Assembly (NCBI RefSeq): GCF_017814975.1
Contig: NZ_JAGIQA010000028.1
Coordinates: 44,082 to 108,081, forward strand
DNA length: 64,000 nt
Origin: Cupriavidus consociatus
GTDB lineage: Bacteria > Pseudomonadota > Gammaproteobacteria > Burkholderiales > Burkholderiaceae
Direction of reading: 5' to 3'
Shown: piece by piece, positions 9,710 through 17,574 of the stretch
Position numbering within the stretch: the first letter of the stretch is position 1
How the letters are laid out: the number at the start of each line of letters is the position of its first letter
Notes under the pieces: generated by a model
Seen by the model: only the letters and a program-made list of their open reading frames with translations
The model's database searches: none
Told to the model about the DNA's origin: nothing
Made by a program: the position numbers and the translations under genes

Positions 9710-11299
9710 ATGCCGCATTCAATCCGCGTTCCTCCGGAAACCGTCAAGAAGTGGCAAGAGATTGTCGACCTTCTCGCAGAGATCATGCACGTTCCTTCCG
9801 CCCTGATCATGCAAATCGGGCCCCCAAATATTGAAGTCTTCGTGTCGAGCGAATCCGAAGGGAATCCTTACGAGGCGGCTGAAACTGCGGCTTTAGACAC
9901 GGGGCTTTATTGCGAAACCGTGATGAAGACGCGCCAACCCCTGCTTGTGCCTGACGCGCTTCAGGACGAAGCGTGGAAATCGAACCCCGATATCAAGCTG
10001 GGGATGATCTCGTACCTGGGTGTTCCCATCACCTGGCCCGATGGCGAGATATTCGGGACGATCTGCGTGCTCGACAAAAGAAGAAACGACTATAGCGAGT
10101 TGTTTCTCAGACTTCTGCTACTGTGTCGCGACGTGTTGCAGGCTGACCTGGGTGCGTTGACAGCACTGAACAGGCAGCTCGAAGAGCGCGAAGCAAAAAT
10201 CCAGCGGCTGGTCGACGCCGACATTATCGGGATCTTCATCTGGGAATTCGGCAGCCGGATTATCGATGCCAATGACGCGTTTCTGCGCATCGTCGGTTAC
10301 GAACGCGAGGATCTCGCTTCCGGCCGCCTCAGCTGGACCGACCTGACCCCGCCGGATTGGCTCGATCGCGATCTCCAGCAATGGCTACCGGAGCTCAAGC
10401 GCACTGGCCGCCTGCAGCCGTTCGAAAAGGAGTATTTCCGCAAGGACGGCAGCCGCGCGCCAGTGCTGATCGGGGTGGCAAGCTTCGACGAGAGCGCGAA
10501 CCAAGGCGTCGCCTTCGTGCTCGATCTGACCGAACGTAAGCGCGCCGAGGTAGAAGCGCGAGAAAGCGAGTGCCGCTACCGCGAGATCGAGGCTGCGCTG
10601 GCGCATGCCAACCGCATCACAACCATGGGGCAGCTCACGGCATCGATCAGCCATGAGCTGAAACAGCCGATGAGCGCTTGCGCCGCCAATGCCGAGGCGG
10701 GTCTACGCTGGTTGTGCGCACAGCCACCGAATCTGGACGAAGTCGGACAAGCGCTGGAGCGGATCACCAAAGACGCAAAGCGCGCCGGCGAGATGATGAA
10801 CCGCATACGCGGTCTCGTCAGAAACACCCCAATGGACAAGGAACGGGTGCAGATCAACGACGCGATTGAAGAGGTCATCGCCCTGACGCGCGCTGAGGCG
10901 ATCAAAAACAATATTGCTGTGCGGATGGCGCTTTCAGAAGGTTTGCCGCTGGTACAAGGAGACCGAATACAACTCCAGCAGGCAATGCTGAACCTGATCC
11001 TCAACGCCATTGAAGCGATGTGCGCCACTGACGATGAACCGCGAGAACTGACGATCAGCACCGGCCAGGATGAATCTGGAGGTGTCGTTGTCACGGTGTG
11101 CGATTCAGGGCCGGGTGTCGCGCCGGAGAATGCCGAGCGCATCTTTGACCCGTTCTGCACAACCAAGGCCGGCGGAATGGGCATGGGATTGTCCATTTGC
11201 CGCTCGATAGTGCAGGCCCACGGAGGAACGCTACGGCTGAATACGAACGGACCTCGTGGCGCTGAATTTCAGTTCACTGTGCCCAAGAGCCAGGGATAG
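9710..11299 (+). CDS. Soluble GAF-PAS sensor histidine kinase
   Basis: A 529-residue histidine kinase without transmembrane segments. In order: GAF (about 12-165), PAS (about 168-285, ending FVLDLTERKRAE), HisKA with phospho-acceptor His315 in SISHELKQP, and a C-terminal HATPase (DSGPGVAPENAERIFDPF, GGMGMGLSICRSIV). The PAS-to-end portion closely matches the C-terminal part of the two giant sensors, including HANRITTMGQLTAS versus HANRLATMGQLTAS. It therefore appears to be a short relative lacking the kinase-like and ATPase modules. No response regulator or receiver domain lies nearby, so it is an orphan kinase. It is divergent from the AhpD-like/cupin operon, which it may help control; that is inference from position only. 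Confidence 0.9.
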   Translation: MPHSIRVPPETVKKWQEIVDLLAEIMHVPSALIMQIGPPNIEVFVSSESEGNPYEAAETAALDTGLYCETVMKTRQPLLVPDALQDEAWKSNPDIKLGMISYLGVPITWPDGEIFGTICVLDKRRNDYSELFLRLLLLCRDVLQADLGALTALNRQLEEREAKIQRLVDADIIGIFIWEFGSRIIDANDAFLRIVGYEREDLASGRLSWTDLTPPDWLDRDLQQWLPELKRTGRLQPFEKEYFRKDGSRAPVLIGVASFDESANQGVAFVLDLTERKRAEVEARESECRYREIEAALAHANRITTMGQLTASISHELKQPMSACAANAEAGLRWLCAQPPNLDEVGQALERITKDAKRAGEMMNRIRGLVRNTPMDKERVQINDAIEEVIALTRAEAIKNNIAVRMALSEGLPLVQGDRIQLQQAMLNLILNAIEAMCATDDEPRELTISTGQDESGGVVVTVCDSGPGVAPENAERIFDPFCTTKAGGMGMGLSICRSIVQAHGGTLRLNTNGPRGAEFQFTVPKSQG

Positions 11300-11725
11300 C
11301 TGATGGGCGGCGACGCCCGCCTTGACCGCGCCCCGACGAGGTGTCGCACCGGAATCTGGGGGCCGTATGTGCCGCGAAAGGACGTCGAGCAGGTACGGCG
11401 AGCGCTCTACACCCTCCAGGAGACAATCACGCGTTGACCCGAGCCGGCGAAACGCTGACGGATATCGCCGGAAGCCTTCACCGAACACGATGCCATACCT
11501 GCTCGACCGGCATACGACAGCATCCCTCATGGCCATGCAGTACTACCCAGGCATGAGTAACCCGATACTTGGCATGACGGCCTGATCCGTCAGGGGCATC
11601 CATCAATACCCACGTTTAATGGATTCACCCCGCCTGACCTTCCAGAATAAGACGGACCGAGCTGCACTGCTGTCATGGGGACAGTGGAAACACGGCACGG
11701 TATCGCCTCAGGAGGCTCAAGCACC
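11300..11725. other. Intergenic region before ketone-body operon
   Basis: This 426-bp gap has no well-supported gene. One short stretch, about 11360-11437 on the plus strand, reads as protein-like sequence ending in a stop (PRKDVEQVRRALYTLQE), which may be the decayed end of an unknown gene. The 3' part must hold the promoter of the downstream operon. A strong aggagg ribosome binding site is at 11710-11715. Confidence 0.4.
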
Positions 11726-12469
11726 ATGGACGTCAAGACCATCCGGGAGCGAGCGTTTGCCACGCCGCTAGTCAGCCCGGCCTACCCGATGGGGCCGTAT
11801 CGCTTTCTTCATCGGGAGTTCTTTCTCATCTCGTACCGCACTGACCCGGACCTGCTGCGTGCAGTCGTGCCAGAGCCGCTGGAAATCGCCGAGCCGGTGG
11901 TGCACTACGAGTTCATCCGCATGCCCGACTCGACCGGCTTTGGCGACTACACCGAATCCGGCCAGGTGATCCCGGTCATGTACCAGGGGCGGCGCGGCAC
12001 CTACACCCACGCAATGTTCCTCGATGACCATCCGCCGCTGGCCGCCGGGCGCGAGTTGTGGGGATTCCCGAAGAAGCTGGCCAGCCCGCGGCTCGCCGTC
12101 GAGACCGATACGCTGCTGGGTACGCTCGACTATGGCCCGGTCCGGGTGGCGACAGGCACGATGGGCTACAAGCACCAGGCAATCGACAAAAGCGTGGTTC
12201 GAGACGCCCTCGCCAATACGCCAAACTTTCTGCTCAAGATCCTGCCGCATGTCGATGGTACGGCCCGTGTCTGCGAGCTGGTCTGCTATTTCCTCAAGGA
12301 CGTTGATGTCAAGGGCGCATGGACCGGCCCGGCAGCGCTGTCCCTCTTCCCACACGCACTGGCACCAGTTGCATCGCTGCCGGTACTCGAAGTCATTGGC
12401 GCCAGGCACTACATCGCCGACCTGACGCTGGGGCTTGGCGAGGTCGTCCACGACTACCTGCAGTCGTGA
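11726..12469 (+). CDS. adc: Acetoacetate decarboxylase
   Basis: This 247-residue enzyme converts acetoacetate to acetone and CO2 through a lysine Schiff base. The diagnostic adjacent lysines are seen at 116-117 in ELWGFPKKLA, and the overall length equals that of typical Adc. The ATG at 11726 is chosen because a near-perfect aggagg lies about 10 nt upstream; the in-frame ATG at 11675 lacks one. It is followed 53 bp later by 3-hydroxybutyrate dehydrogenase and then a patatin, an arrangement that fits turnover of ketone bodies or polyhydroxybutyrate products. Expression is probably as a single operon. Confidence 0.92.
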   Translation: MDVKTIRERAFATPLVSPAYPMGPYRFLHREFFLISYRTDPDLLRAVVPEPLEIAEPVVHYEFIRMPDSTGFGDYTESGQVIPVMYQGRRGTYTHAMFLDDHPPLAAGRELWGFPKKLASPRLAVETDTLLGTLDYGPVRVATGTMGYKHQAIDKSVVRDALANTPNFLLKILPHVDGTARVCELVCYFLKDVDVKGAWTGPAALSLFPHALAPVASLPVLEVIGARHYIADLTLGLGEVVHDYLQS

Positions 12470-12522
12470 CAGGCATCGCGCAGCAACCTGGTACACCATC
12501 TCACCACTCCCGGAGAATGAAC

Positions 12523-13305
12523 ATGAAGCTTCAAGGCAAATCGGCTATCGTGACCGGCGCCGCCAGCGGCATCGGCAAGGCTATCGCAGAACTGCTGGCC
12601 AGCGAAGGTGCGGCAGTGGCCGTCGCTGACCTGAATGAGGACGCCAGCCGCAGGGTCGCCGAAGCGATTGAGGCCCGTGGCGGCCATGCCATGGGCGTTG
12701 CCATGGATGTCACCGACGAGGCCGCCGTTGATCGTGCGACGCAGGCCGTGGCGGACCGGTTCGGCGGCGTCGACATCCTGGTGTCCAATGCCGGCATCCA
12801 GATCGTCAATCCGGTGCACGAATACAGCTTCGCGGACTGGAAGCGCATGCAGGAGATTCACCTTGACGGCGCCTTCCTGACCACGCGCGCCGCGCTCAGG
12901 CATATGTACCGCGACAACCACGGCGGCACCGTCATCTACATGGGTTCGGTCCACTCCCATGAGGCCTCGCCGCTCAAATGTGCTTACGTGACCGCCAAAC
13001 ACGGATTGCTGGGCCTGGCGCGCGTGGTGGCCAAGGAAGGTGGCGCGCGCAATGTCCGCTCACATGTCATCTGCCCTGGCTTTGTCCGCACGCCGCTGGT
13101 CGACAAGCAGATTCCGGAACAGGCGCGTGAGCTCGGCATCGGCGAAGAGGAAGTCGTACGGCGCGTGATGCTGGGCGGCACCGTCGATGGCGTCTTCACC
13201 ACCGTGGACGACGTCGCGCAGACCGCCCTGTTCCTGTGTACCTATCCTTCGGCCGCGTTGACCGGACAGTCGTTCGTGGTGAGCCACGGCTGGTACATGC
13301 AATAA
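12523..13305 (+). CDS. bdhA: 3-hydroxybutyrate dehydrogenase (SDR)
   Basis: A 260-residue classical short-chain dehydrogenase that interconverts 3-hydroxybutyrate and acetoacetate with NAD(H). Seen: the cofactor motif TGAASGIG near the N-terminus, NAG at 89-91, and the catalytic triad Ser142, Tyr155 and Lys159 (GSVHSHEASP...CAYVTAKHG), typical of BdhA. The ATG at 12523 is preferred over the one at 12517, because the cggaga ribosome binding site is correctly spaced only for the former. It lies between acetoacetate decarboxylase and the patatin gene in the same direction and supplies the decarboxylase substrate. Confidence 0.92.
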   Translation: MKLQGKSAIVTGAASGIGKAIAELLASEGAAVAVADLNEDASRRVAEAIEARGGHAMGVAMDVTDEAAVDRATQAVADRFGGVDILVSNAGIQIVNPVHEYSFADWKRMQEIHLDGAFLTTRAALRHMYRDNHGGTVIYMGSVHSHEASPLKCAYVTAKHGLLGLARVVAKEGGARNVRSHVICPGFVRTPLVDKQIPEQARELGIGEEEVVRRVMLGGTVDGVFTTVDDVAQTALFLCTYPSAALTGQSFVVSHGWYMQ

Positions 13306-13365
13306 GCGCGGGATGTCCACTCCGGTGATTGCCCCCCGGGGCGGCACGCGCATCAGGAGAACACC

Positions 13366-14583
13366 ATGTTTTACGAAAGACAAGACTTGCAGGGCAGTTC
13401 AGGCGCCGCGAGGATCAAGGCCGAAGTGGATCGCGGCTACGCCGTACGGGCACTGGTCCTGCAGGGCGGCGGCGCCCTCGGCTCCTACCAGGGAGGCGTC
13501 TACCAGGGCCTTGCCGAGGCCGGCATCGAGCCGAACTGGATCGCGGGCATCTCCATTGGTGCGCTGAACGCGGCAATTCTCGCCGGCAACGCTCCGGCGC
13601 ATCGCGTCACGAAACTGCGCGAATTCTGGGAGCATATCTGCCGGCAACCCTGGCTTCCCAGCCTGGTCCCGTACGACACGATCGCGGATACCGCGCAGCA
13701 TTGGCCGGACCCGCTGCGTATCTGGTTCGATGGCATCGAGGCCGCTCGCGCGCTGGTGGAGGGACAGCGCGGGTTCTTCTCCCCTCGCCTCTGGCCTGCG
13801 CCGTTCGCGCAGTCAGCGGGCGCGCACGGCGCCAGTTACTACGACACGCGACCGCTGAAGGCCACGCTCGAGCGCTTTGCCGATTTCGACCGGATCAACC
13901 ACCATGCCGAGATGCGCGTGTCGGTAGGGGCCGTGAACGTGCGCACGGGCAATTTCGTGTACTTCGACAATACGCAGACCAGGCTGCGCGCCGAACACTT
14001 CATGGCGTCGGGCGCATTGCCGCCGGGCTTTCCCGCGGTGGAGATCGACGGTGAATTCTATTGGGATGGCGGCCTGGTTTCCAACACGCCGCTTTCCGCC
14101 ATCCTGAAGGCAAGACCAAGGCGCAACGCGCTGATCTTCCAGGTCGACCTGTGGAGCGCACGCGGACAGGTGCCCGAGGATCTGATGGCGGTGGCAGCGC
14201 GCCAGAAGGATGTCCAGTATTCAAGCCGGACGCGCTTCATCACCGACTATATGAGCGAACAGCAGAACTTCCGGCGCCTGCTCAGCGATGTGCTGGCACT
14301 GGTACCGCCCGCACGCCGGCATAGCGAGGCCTTCCAGCGTGCCGCGGCCGATGCCTGCGACGCCCGCCGCAATGTCATCCAGCTGGTCTACCGCGACAAA
14401 TCCTTTGAAGGCAGCGCCAAGGACTTTCAGTTCGGGCCGCTGACCATGATGGAGCACTGGGCCAGCGGACTGGAAGACATCCGCGGGACGCTGCAGCATC
14501 CCGAATGGCTTGCCATGCCGACGCACGAAAACCCGTTCGTCACGCATGACATCCACCGGCGGCACGCCGAGCTCAGTCAGTGA
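13366..14583 (+). CDS. Patatin-like phospholipase with DUF3734-type C-terminus
   Basis: A 405-residue lipid acyl hydrolase of the patatin family. The oxyanion loop GGGALGSYQGG (34-44), nucleophile Ser63 in GISIG and the catalytic aspartate in WDGG (Asp234) are all present, so the enzyme should be active. The region after about residue 290 matches the C-terminal DUF3734-type extension found in patatins that accompany 3-hydroxybutyrate dehydrogenase. It is the last gene of the adc-bdhA operon, 60 bp after bdhA. A role in granule-associated lipid or polyhydroxybutyrate turnover is inferred from that association, not shown. Confidence 0.88.
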   Translation: MFYERQDLQGSSGAARIKAEVDRGYAVRALVLQGGGALGSYQGGVYQGLAEAGIEPNWIAGISIGALNAAILAGNAPAHRVTKLREFWEHICRQPWLPSLVPYDTIADTAQHWPDPLRIWFDGIEAARALVEGQRGFFSPRLWPAPFAQSAGAHGASYYDTRPLKATLERFADFDRINHHAEMRVSVGAVNVRTGNFVYFDNTQTRLRAEHFMASGALPPGFPAVEIDGEFYWDGGLVSNTPLSAILKARPRRNALIFQVDLWSARGQVPEDLMAVAARQKDVQYSSRTRFITDYMSEQQNFRRLLSDVLALVPPARRHSEAFQRAAADACDARRNVIQLVYRDKSFEGSAKDFQFGPLTMMEHWASGLEDIRGTLQHPEWLAMPTHENPFVTHDIHRRHAELSQ

Positions 14584-14645
14584 ACGGCCATGAGCTGCGG
14601 CACCACGGCAATGCCATGACGCGGTGCCGCTGATGGTACAGCACC

Positions 14646-14666
14646 ATGCTGCAGCAAATGCAGCAT
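14646..14666. terminator. Hairpin downstream of patatin gene
   Basis: An 8-bp perfect stem (atgctgca / tgcagcat) with a 5-nt loop lies 62 bp after the patatin stop codon, between convergent genes. There is no T tract after it, so it is only a weak terminator candidate. Confidence 0.3.
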
Positions 14667-14766
14667 AGGCTTCGGCACAGGGACCCGGTAGTGCCGCGGC
14701 GGTGCGTAAGCTGTTGTCGATTCGGCGCCAATCGCGGCACCAATCCCAACCCTGGCCATCGCACAT

Positions 14767-15188
14767 TTAGTATGAAACGGTCACAACGCTGTGTATGCCG
14801 TCGCGGGTCTCTTTGCATAAGGGCAAAGGCGCTCGGTATGGCGGATGAGTTTCTCCGCGACATGCCGCTCCACGCCCGTAGCGCGGATGCGGACGTCGGT
14901 GCTCAGGGCGTAGCTGCCATCGACGGGGTCACGGCCGAAGGACACTTTGACCGCTACCTCGGCATCCTCGATGTCGATTTGCGCGCGCTGCGCGATAAGA
15001 CTCAATGCGCCGTGGAAGCAGGCGGCGTAGGCTGCCGCAAACAGCTGCTCGGGATTGGTGCCGCTGCCCGGCCAGCCAAGCGCACGAGGCAACCGCAGGT
15101 CGAGCACGAGATTGCCATCGTCCGATTTCGCGACACCGGAGGCGCGCCCGTGCGCGCACTCTCCTCCCGATACCGTGACCGCTGTACA
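14767..15188 (-). pseudogene. ohr: Broken Ohr/OsmC peroxiredoxin gene
   Basis: The translation is that of an organic hydroperoxide resistance protein, from CTAVTVSGGE onward, including both redox cysteines (AACFHGAL and RLCPYAK). The start codon and first residues are missing: the sequence immediately upstream belongs to an unrelated dehydrogenase fragment in another frame. Near the 3' end the frame is also lost at about 14811. The actual reading gives CPYAKRPAT, while the neighbouring frame gives the expected family tail (ETRDGIHSVVTV, stop at 14767). The gene has therefore lost its start and has a 1-nt frameshift. An open frame to 15296 exists but is a chimera. Function is presumably lost. 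Confidence 0.75.
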
Positions 15189-15213
15189 GCGCGGTGAATC
15201 CCTGGCCTCGGTA

Positions 15214-15474
15214 TCGATCGAGCAGGGCGTCGAAGGTGATGCGCCCGAGGCGCGTCCCGCCTTTCGGAACGAACGTGCCTTCCTGGAGCTCGGCACCGAA
15301 GTAGCGCGCGGCCGGATCGGTCGTGGCGATGCGCGGGTCGCCGATGGCCTCCAGGTAATGTTTCATGAGGTCGCTCATCTTGAAACGCTCAGGCCCGGCG
15401 ATCTCGACGATGCCATTGACCGACGCGGCAACGGCGCTATCCGCCACCGCGTGCGCGACGTCGACGATCTTCAT
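15214..15474 (-). pseudogene. Internally deleted SDR/NmrA-type oxidoreductase remnant
   Basis: The fragment starts with an intact ribosome binding site (gaggagaag) and ATG at 15474 reading MKIV, the usual start of NmrA-like dehydrogenases. It jumps directly to the family's C-terminal third (DVAHAVADSAV, then GIVEIAGPERF and ARYFGAELQ). The Rossmann motif and about 180 residues of the middle are gone, although the frame is retained across the join. The last codons run into the headless ohr fragment. This appears to be an in-frame internal deletion followed by a second deletion at the ohr junction. No activity is expected because the nucleotide-binding site is absent. Confidence 0.7.
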
Positions 15475-15660
15475 GCTGCTTCTCCTCGATGGGGTGGAAC
15501 GTATCCACACCCATGCTAGGTAAAGCAGTGACGCCCCGCCAGATCGACCAGGACGACACGATGTTTCCCGTTTGGCACCAATCCGGATACGGACACCTCG
15601 CTGCCGCCTGCCCCAATGCCAGTGAGTTTGAAGGTACGTTGTGCGGGCGTAGCCGGGAAG

Positions 15661-16677
15661 TCAGCGATTCGCTTTCACTCGGTAATCGCTGGGAGAATGC
15701 CCGAAGTGCCTTTGAAAGGCCGCACGCATGCGCTCTTCGTTACCAAAGCCACACTCGCGCGCGATCTGGTCGACCGCCCGGTGCTGGTCCTGCAGCAGGC
15801 GCCGCGCCGCTTCCAACCGGAAATGCTCGACGCTTTTCGCCGGAGTGCGCCCTGTCTTCTGCTTGTAGACCCGCGCAAAATTCCGCGGGCTCATGCCGAC
15901 GCGGCCAGCTAGCTGCTCGACGGAGAGTTCCTCCCGGGACAGGTTCTGGACGATCCACAGATGCAGCGTATCGAAGACCGGCACCTGCCGGCTTTGCGAA
16001 ATCAGCAGCTCGCTGAGCTGGGGTTGCGCACCCGGCCGTTTCATGTAGACCGCAAGCTCCTTCGCTGTATTCAGCGCCACCTCGTGGCCATAGTCTTCCT
16101 CGACCATGGCCAGCGCCAGGTCGATGCCGGTGGCAACGCCGGCGGAGGTCCAGAGATGTTGCTGCTGGACGAAAATCGCCTCCGGGTCCAGTTCCACCGT
16201 CGGAAACAGTTCGCGGAACCTGTCGAGCATTGCCCAATGCGTGGTGGCGCGCTTGCCATCGAGTATGCCCGCGTATGCCAACAGGAAGGCCCCACTGCAT
16301 ACCGATGCCATGCGCCGGACTTCGCTCGATGCGGTGGTCAACCACGCAATCAGCAGCCTGGAGTCCTTCGAAACCTGAAGCATGTTCGGGGACCCCGGCA
16401 CCACGATTGTGTCGACCAGTCTCCTGTCGAACGATGCCAATGCCACAGTCTGCATCGAGGTGCCTTCCGCCGCCGCGACGACGCCGCCCGACATGCTGGC
16501 GGTATGGCAGCGATAACCCGCCATGCCCCGCTCACGCGCGTGATTGGAGGCAGCCCAGAACACAGTCTTGGGACCGGCGAGATCAAGCAGGCTCACATCC
16601 GGATAGGCCACGAAAACAACGTTACGCGGCATCTGTTCAATGGCCCGTGGTATGAGCGGCGGTGGAATCAGGGCCAT
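15661..16677 (-). CDS. GlxA/FtrA-type AraC-family regulator with DJ-1/PfpI domain
   Basis: A regulator of about 338 residues with an N-terminal class-I glutamine-amidotransferase-like (DJ-1/PfpI) domain, with the elbow cysteine Cys127 in SVCSGAFLLA. A C-terminal AraC helix-turn-helix domain (about 230-335; SVEQLAGRVGMSPRNFARVYKQ and FGNEERMRAAFQRHFG) follows. The DJ-1-like domain of this family serves as a sensor, not usually as an enzyme. The start is uncertain: ATG at 16677 gives a 15-residue lead, while MPRNVV at 16632 would remove the 41-bp overlap with the upstream CBS reading frame. No strong ribosome binding site decides between them. Targets are unknown. Confidence 0.88.
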   Translation of the reverse strand: MALIPPPLIPRAIEQMPRNVVFVAYPDVSLLDLAGPKTVFWAASNHARERGMAGYRCHTASMSGGVVAAAEGTSMQTVALASFDRRLVDTIVVPGSPNMLQVSKDSRLLIAWLTTASSEVRRMASVCSGAFLLAYAGILDGKRATTHWAMLDRFRELFPTVELDPEAIFVQQQHLWTSAGVATGIDLALAMVEEDYGHEVALNTAKELAVYMKRPGAQPQLSELLISQSRQVPVFDTLHLWIVQNLSREELSVEQLAGRVGMSPRNFARVYKQKTGRTPAKSVEHFRLEAARRLLQDQHRAVDQIARECGFGNEERMRAAFQRHFGHSPSDYRVKANR

Positions 16678-17470
16678 GACTGGAGTCGTTGAAATTCAGC
16701 GATGGTATGCGATCTGAACGATCTTGAACAGGAGAGGCGCCGGCCGCTGTCATGCCCGTCGCCCCCGCAGCGGCGATGACCCTCAGCATGGCAAGCCGGT
16801 CCACCAGTCCAAGGTATGCACCATTCCGTGTCACAACGAACGGATTCACCGTGTCCACGTGCGGGTCACGCGCCAGTGCCATCGCCAGCTCGGTGGCGCT
16901 TGCTTCGATGCACAGACAGTGCGGCGAATGGGAAATGAACTGCATGCAGTTCTCCCGATGGATCCACAGGCGATAGCACGGCAACCATACGACATCCGCG
17001 ATCAGCTGCTTGCAGCTGACACCAATCGGCTCATCCTCCGCCAACAGGGCAATCGTGCTCGCGGCCGGATGCCGCGAAAAGATCTGCAGGACTTCCCCCA
17101 GGCATTTCGTGTGCTGTACGCCGGGTATGCGAAGCAAGATTGGCGCCAGGAGCGTTGTGCCATCATCCGGCTGCGTAGGTTTCCCCCAGACATGTCTTCT
17201 CGCATCATCGAATCGAAACCGCCATCGGATTGCATCGGCATGGCGTGATGGTTTGGAATGATCACCGGGGGGCAGGCCCGCATGAACCTTCCACTTCTCC
17301 GGGTCTGGCGTCACTGCGTCGGGACGCGGTTGACGTGAGTCTAGATAATCGCCACATGAAGGGTCAAGACACCTGGATGTAGCAACGGCGTTTCCACTTT
17401 CGCACCAATCCCCGATAAAGCCCACCCCGTGTGGCAGGGCCGCTGGCGGTTTGGCAGAAAATCTGGGCAC
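16637..17470 (-). CDS. CBS-domain-like protein, start uncertain
   Basis: The part from about 17125 down to 16740 reads like a CBS-pair regulatory module (EVLQIFSRHPAASTIALL, then NPFVVTRNGAYLGLVDRLAMLR), similar to the N-terminal CBS segments of some signalling proteins. The first 90 or so residues of the open frame look non-coding in composition, and no start codon with a ribosome binding site is near the CBS portion. The gene may therefore be 5'-truncated or frameshifted, or use a non-standard start. It overlaps the 5' end of the GlxA-type gene unless that gene starts at 16632. Function beyond ligand sensing cannot be assigned. Confidence 0.4.
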   Translation of the reverse strand: MPRFSAKPPAALPHGVGFIGDWCESGNAVATSRCLDPSCGDYLDSRQPRPDAVTPDPEKWKVHAGLPPGDHSKPSRHADAIRWRFRFDDARRHVWGKPTQPDDGTTLLAPILLRIPGVQHTKCLGEVLQIFSRHPAASTIALLAEDEPIGVSCKQLIADVVWLPCYRLWIHRENCMQFISHSPHCLCIEASATELAMALARDPHVDTVNPFVVTRNGAYLGLVDRLAMLRVIAAAGATGMTAAGASPVQDRSDRIPSLNFNDSSHGPDSTAAHTTGH

Positions 17471-17574
17471 GCTGTCATTTACGGCACAGCAGGGGCCTGA
17501 TTAAGATCTGTGCAGTCGCCATCGGGGTATGAGGCGGCCTGGCGTTGCGGGTCATCGCCAGGCTGAACGCGGCC

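Noticed and set aside
14573..14863. Small gene on the minus strand after the patatin gene
   Set aside because: No ribosome binding site or family resemblance; it overlaps the hairpin and the end of the ohr remnant.
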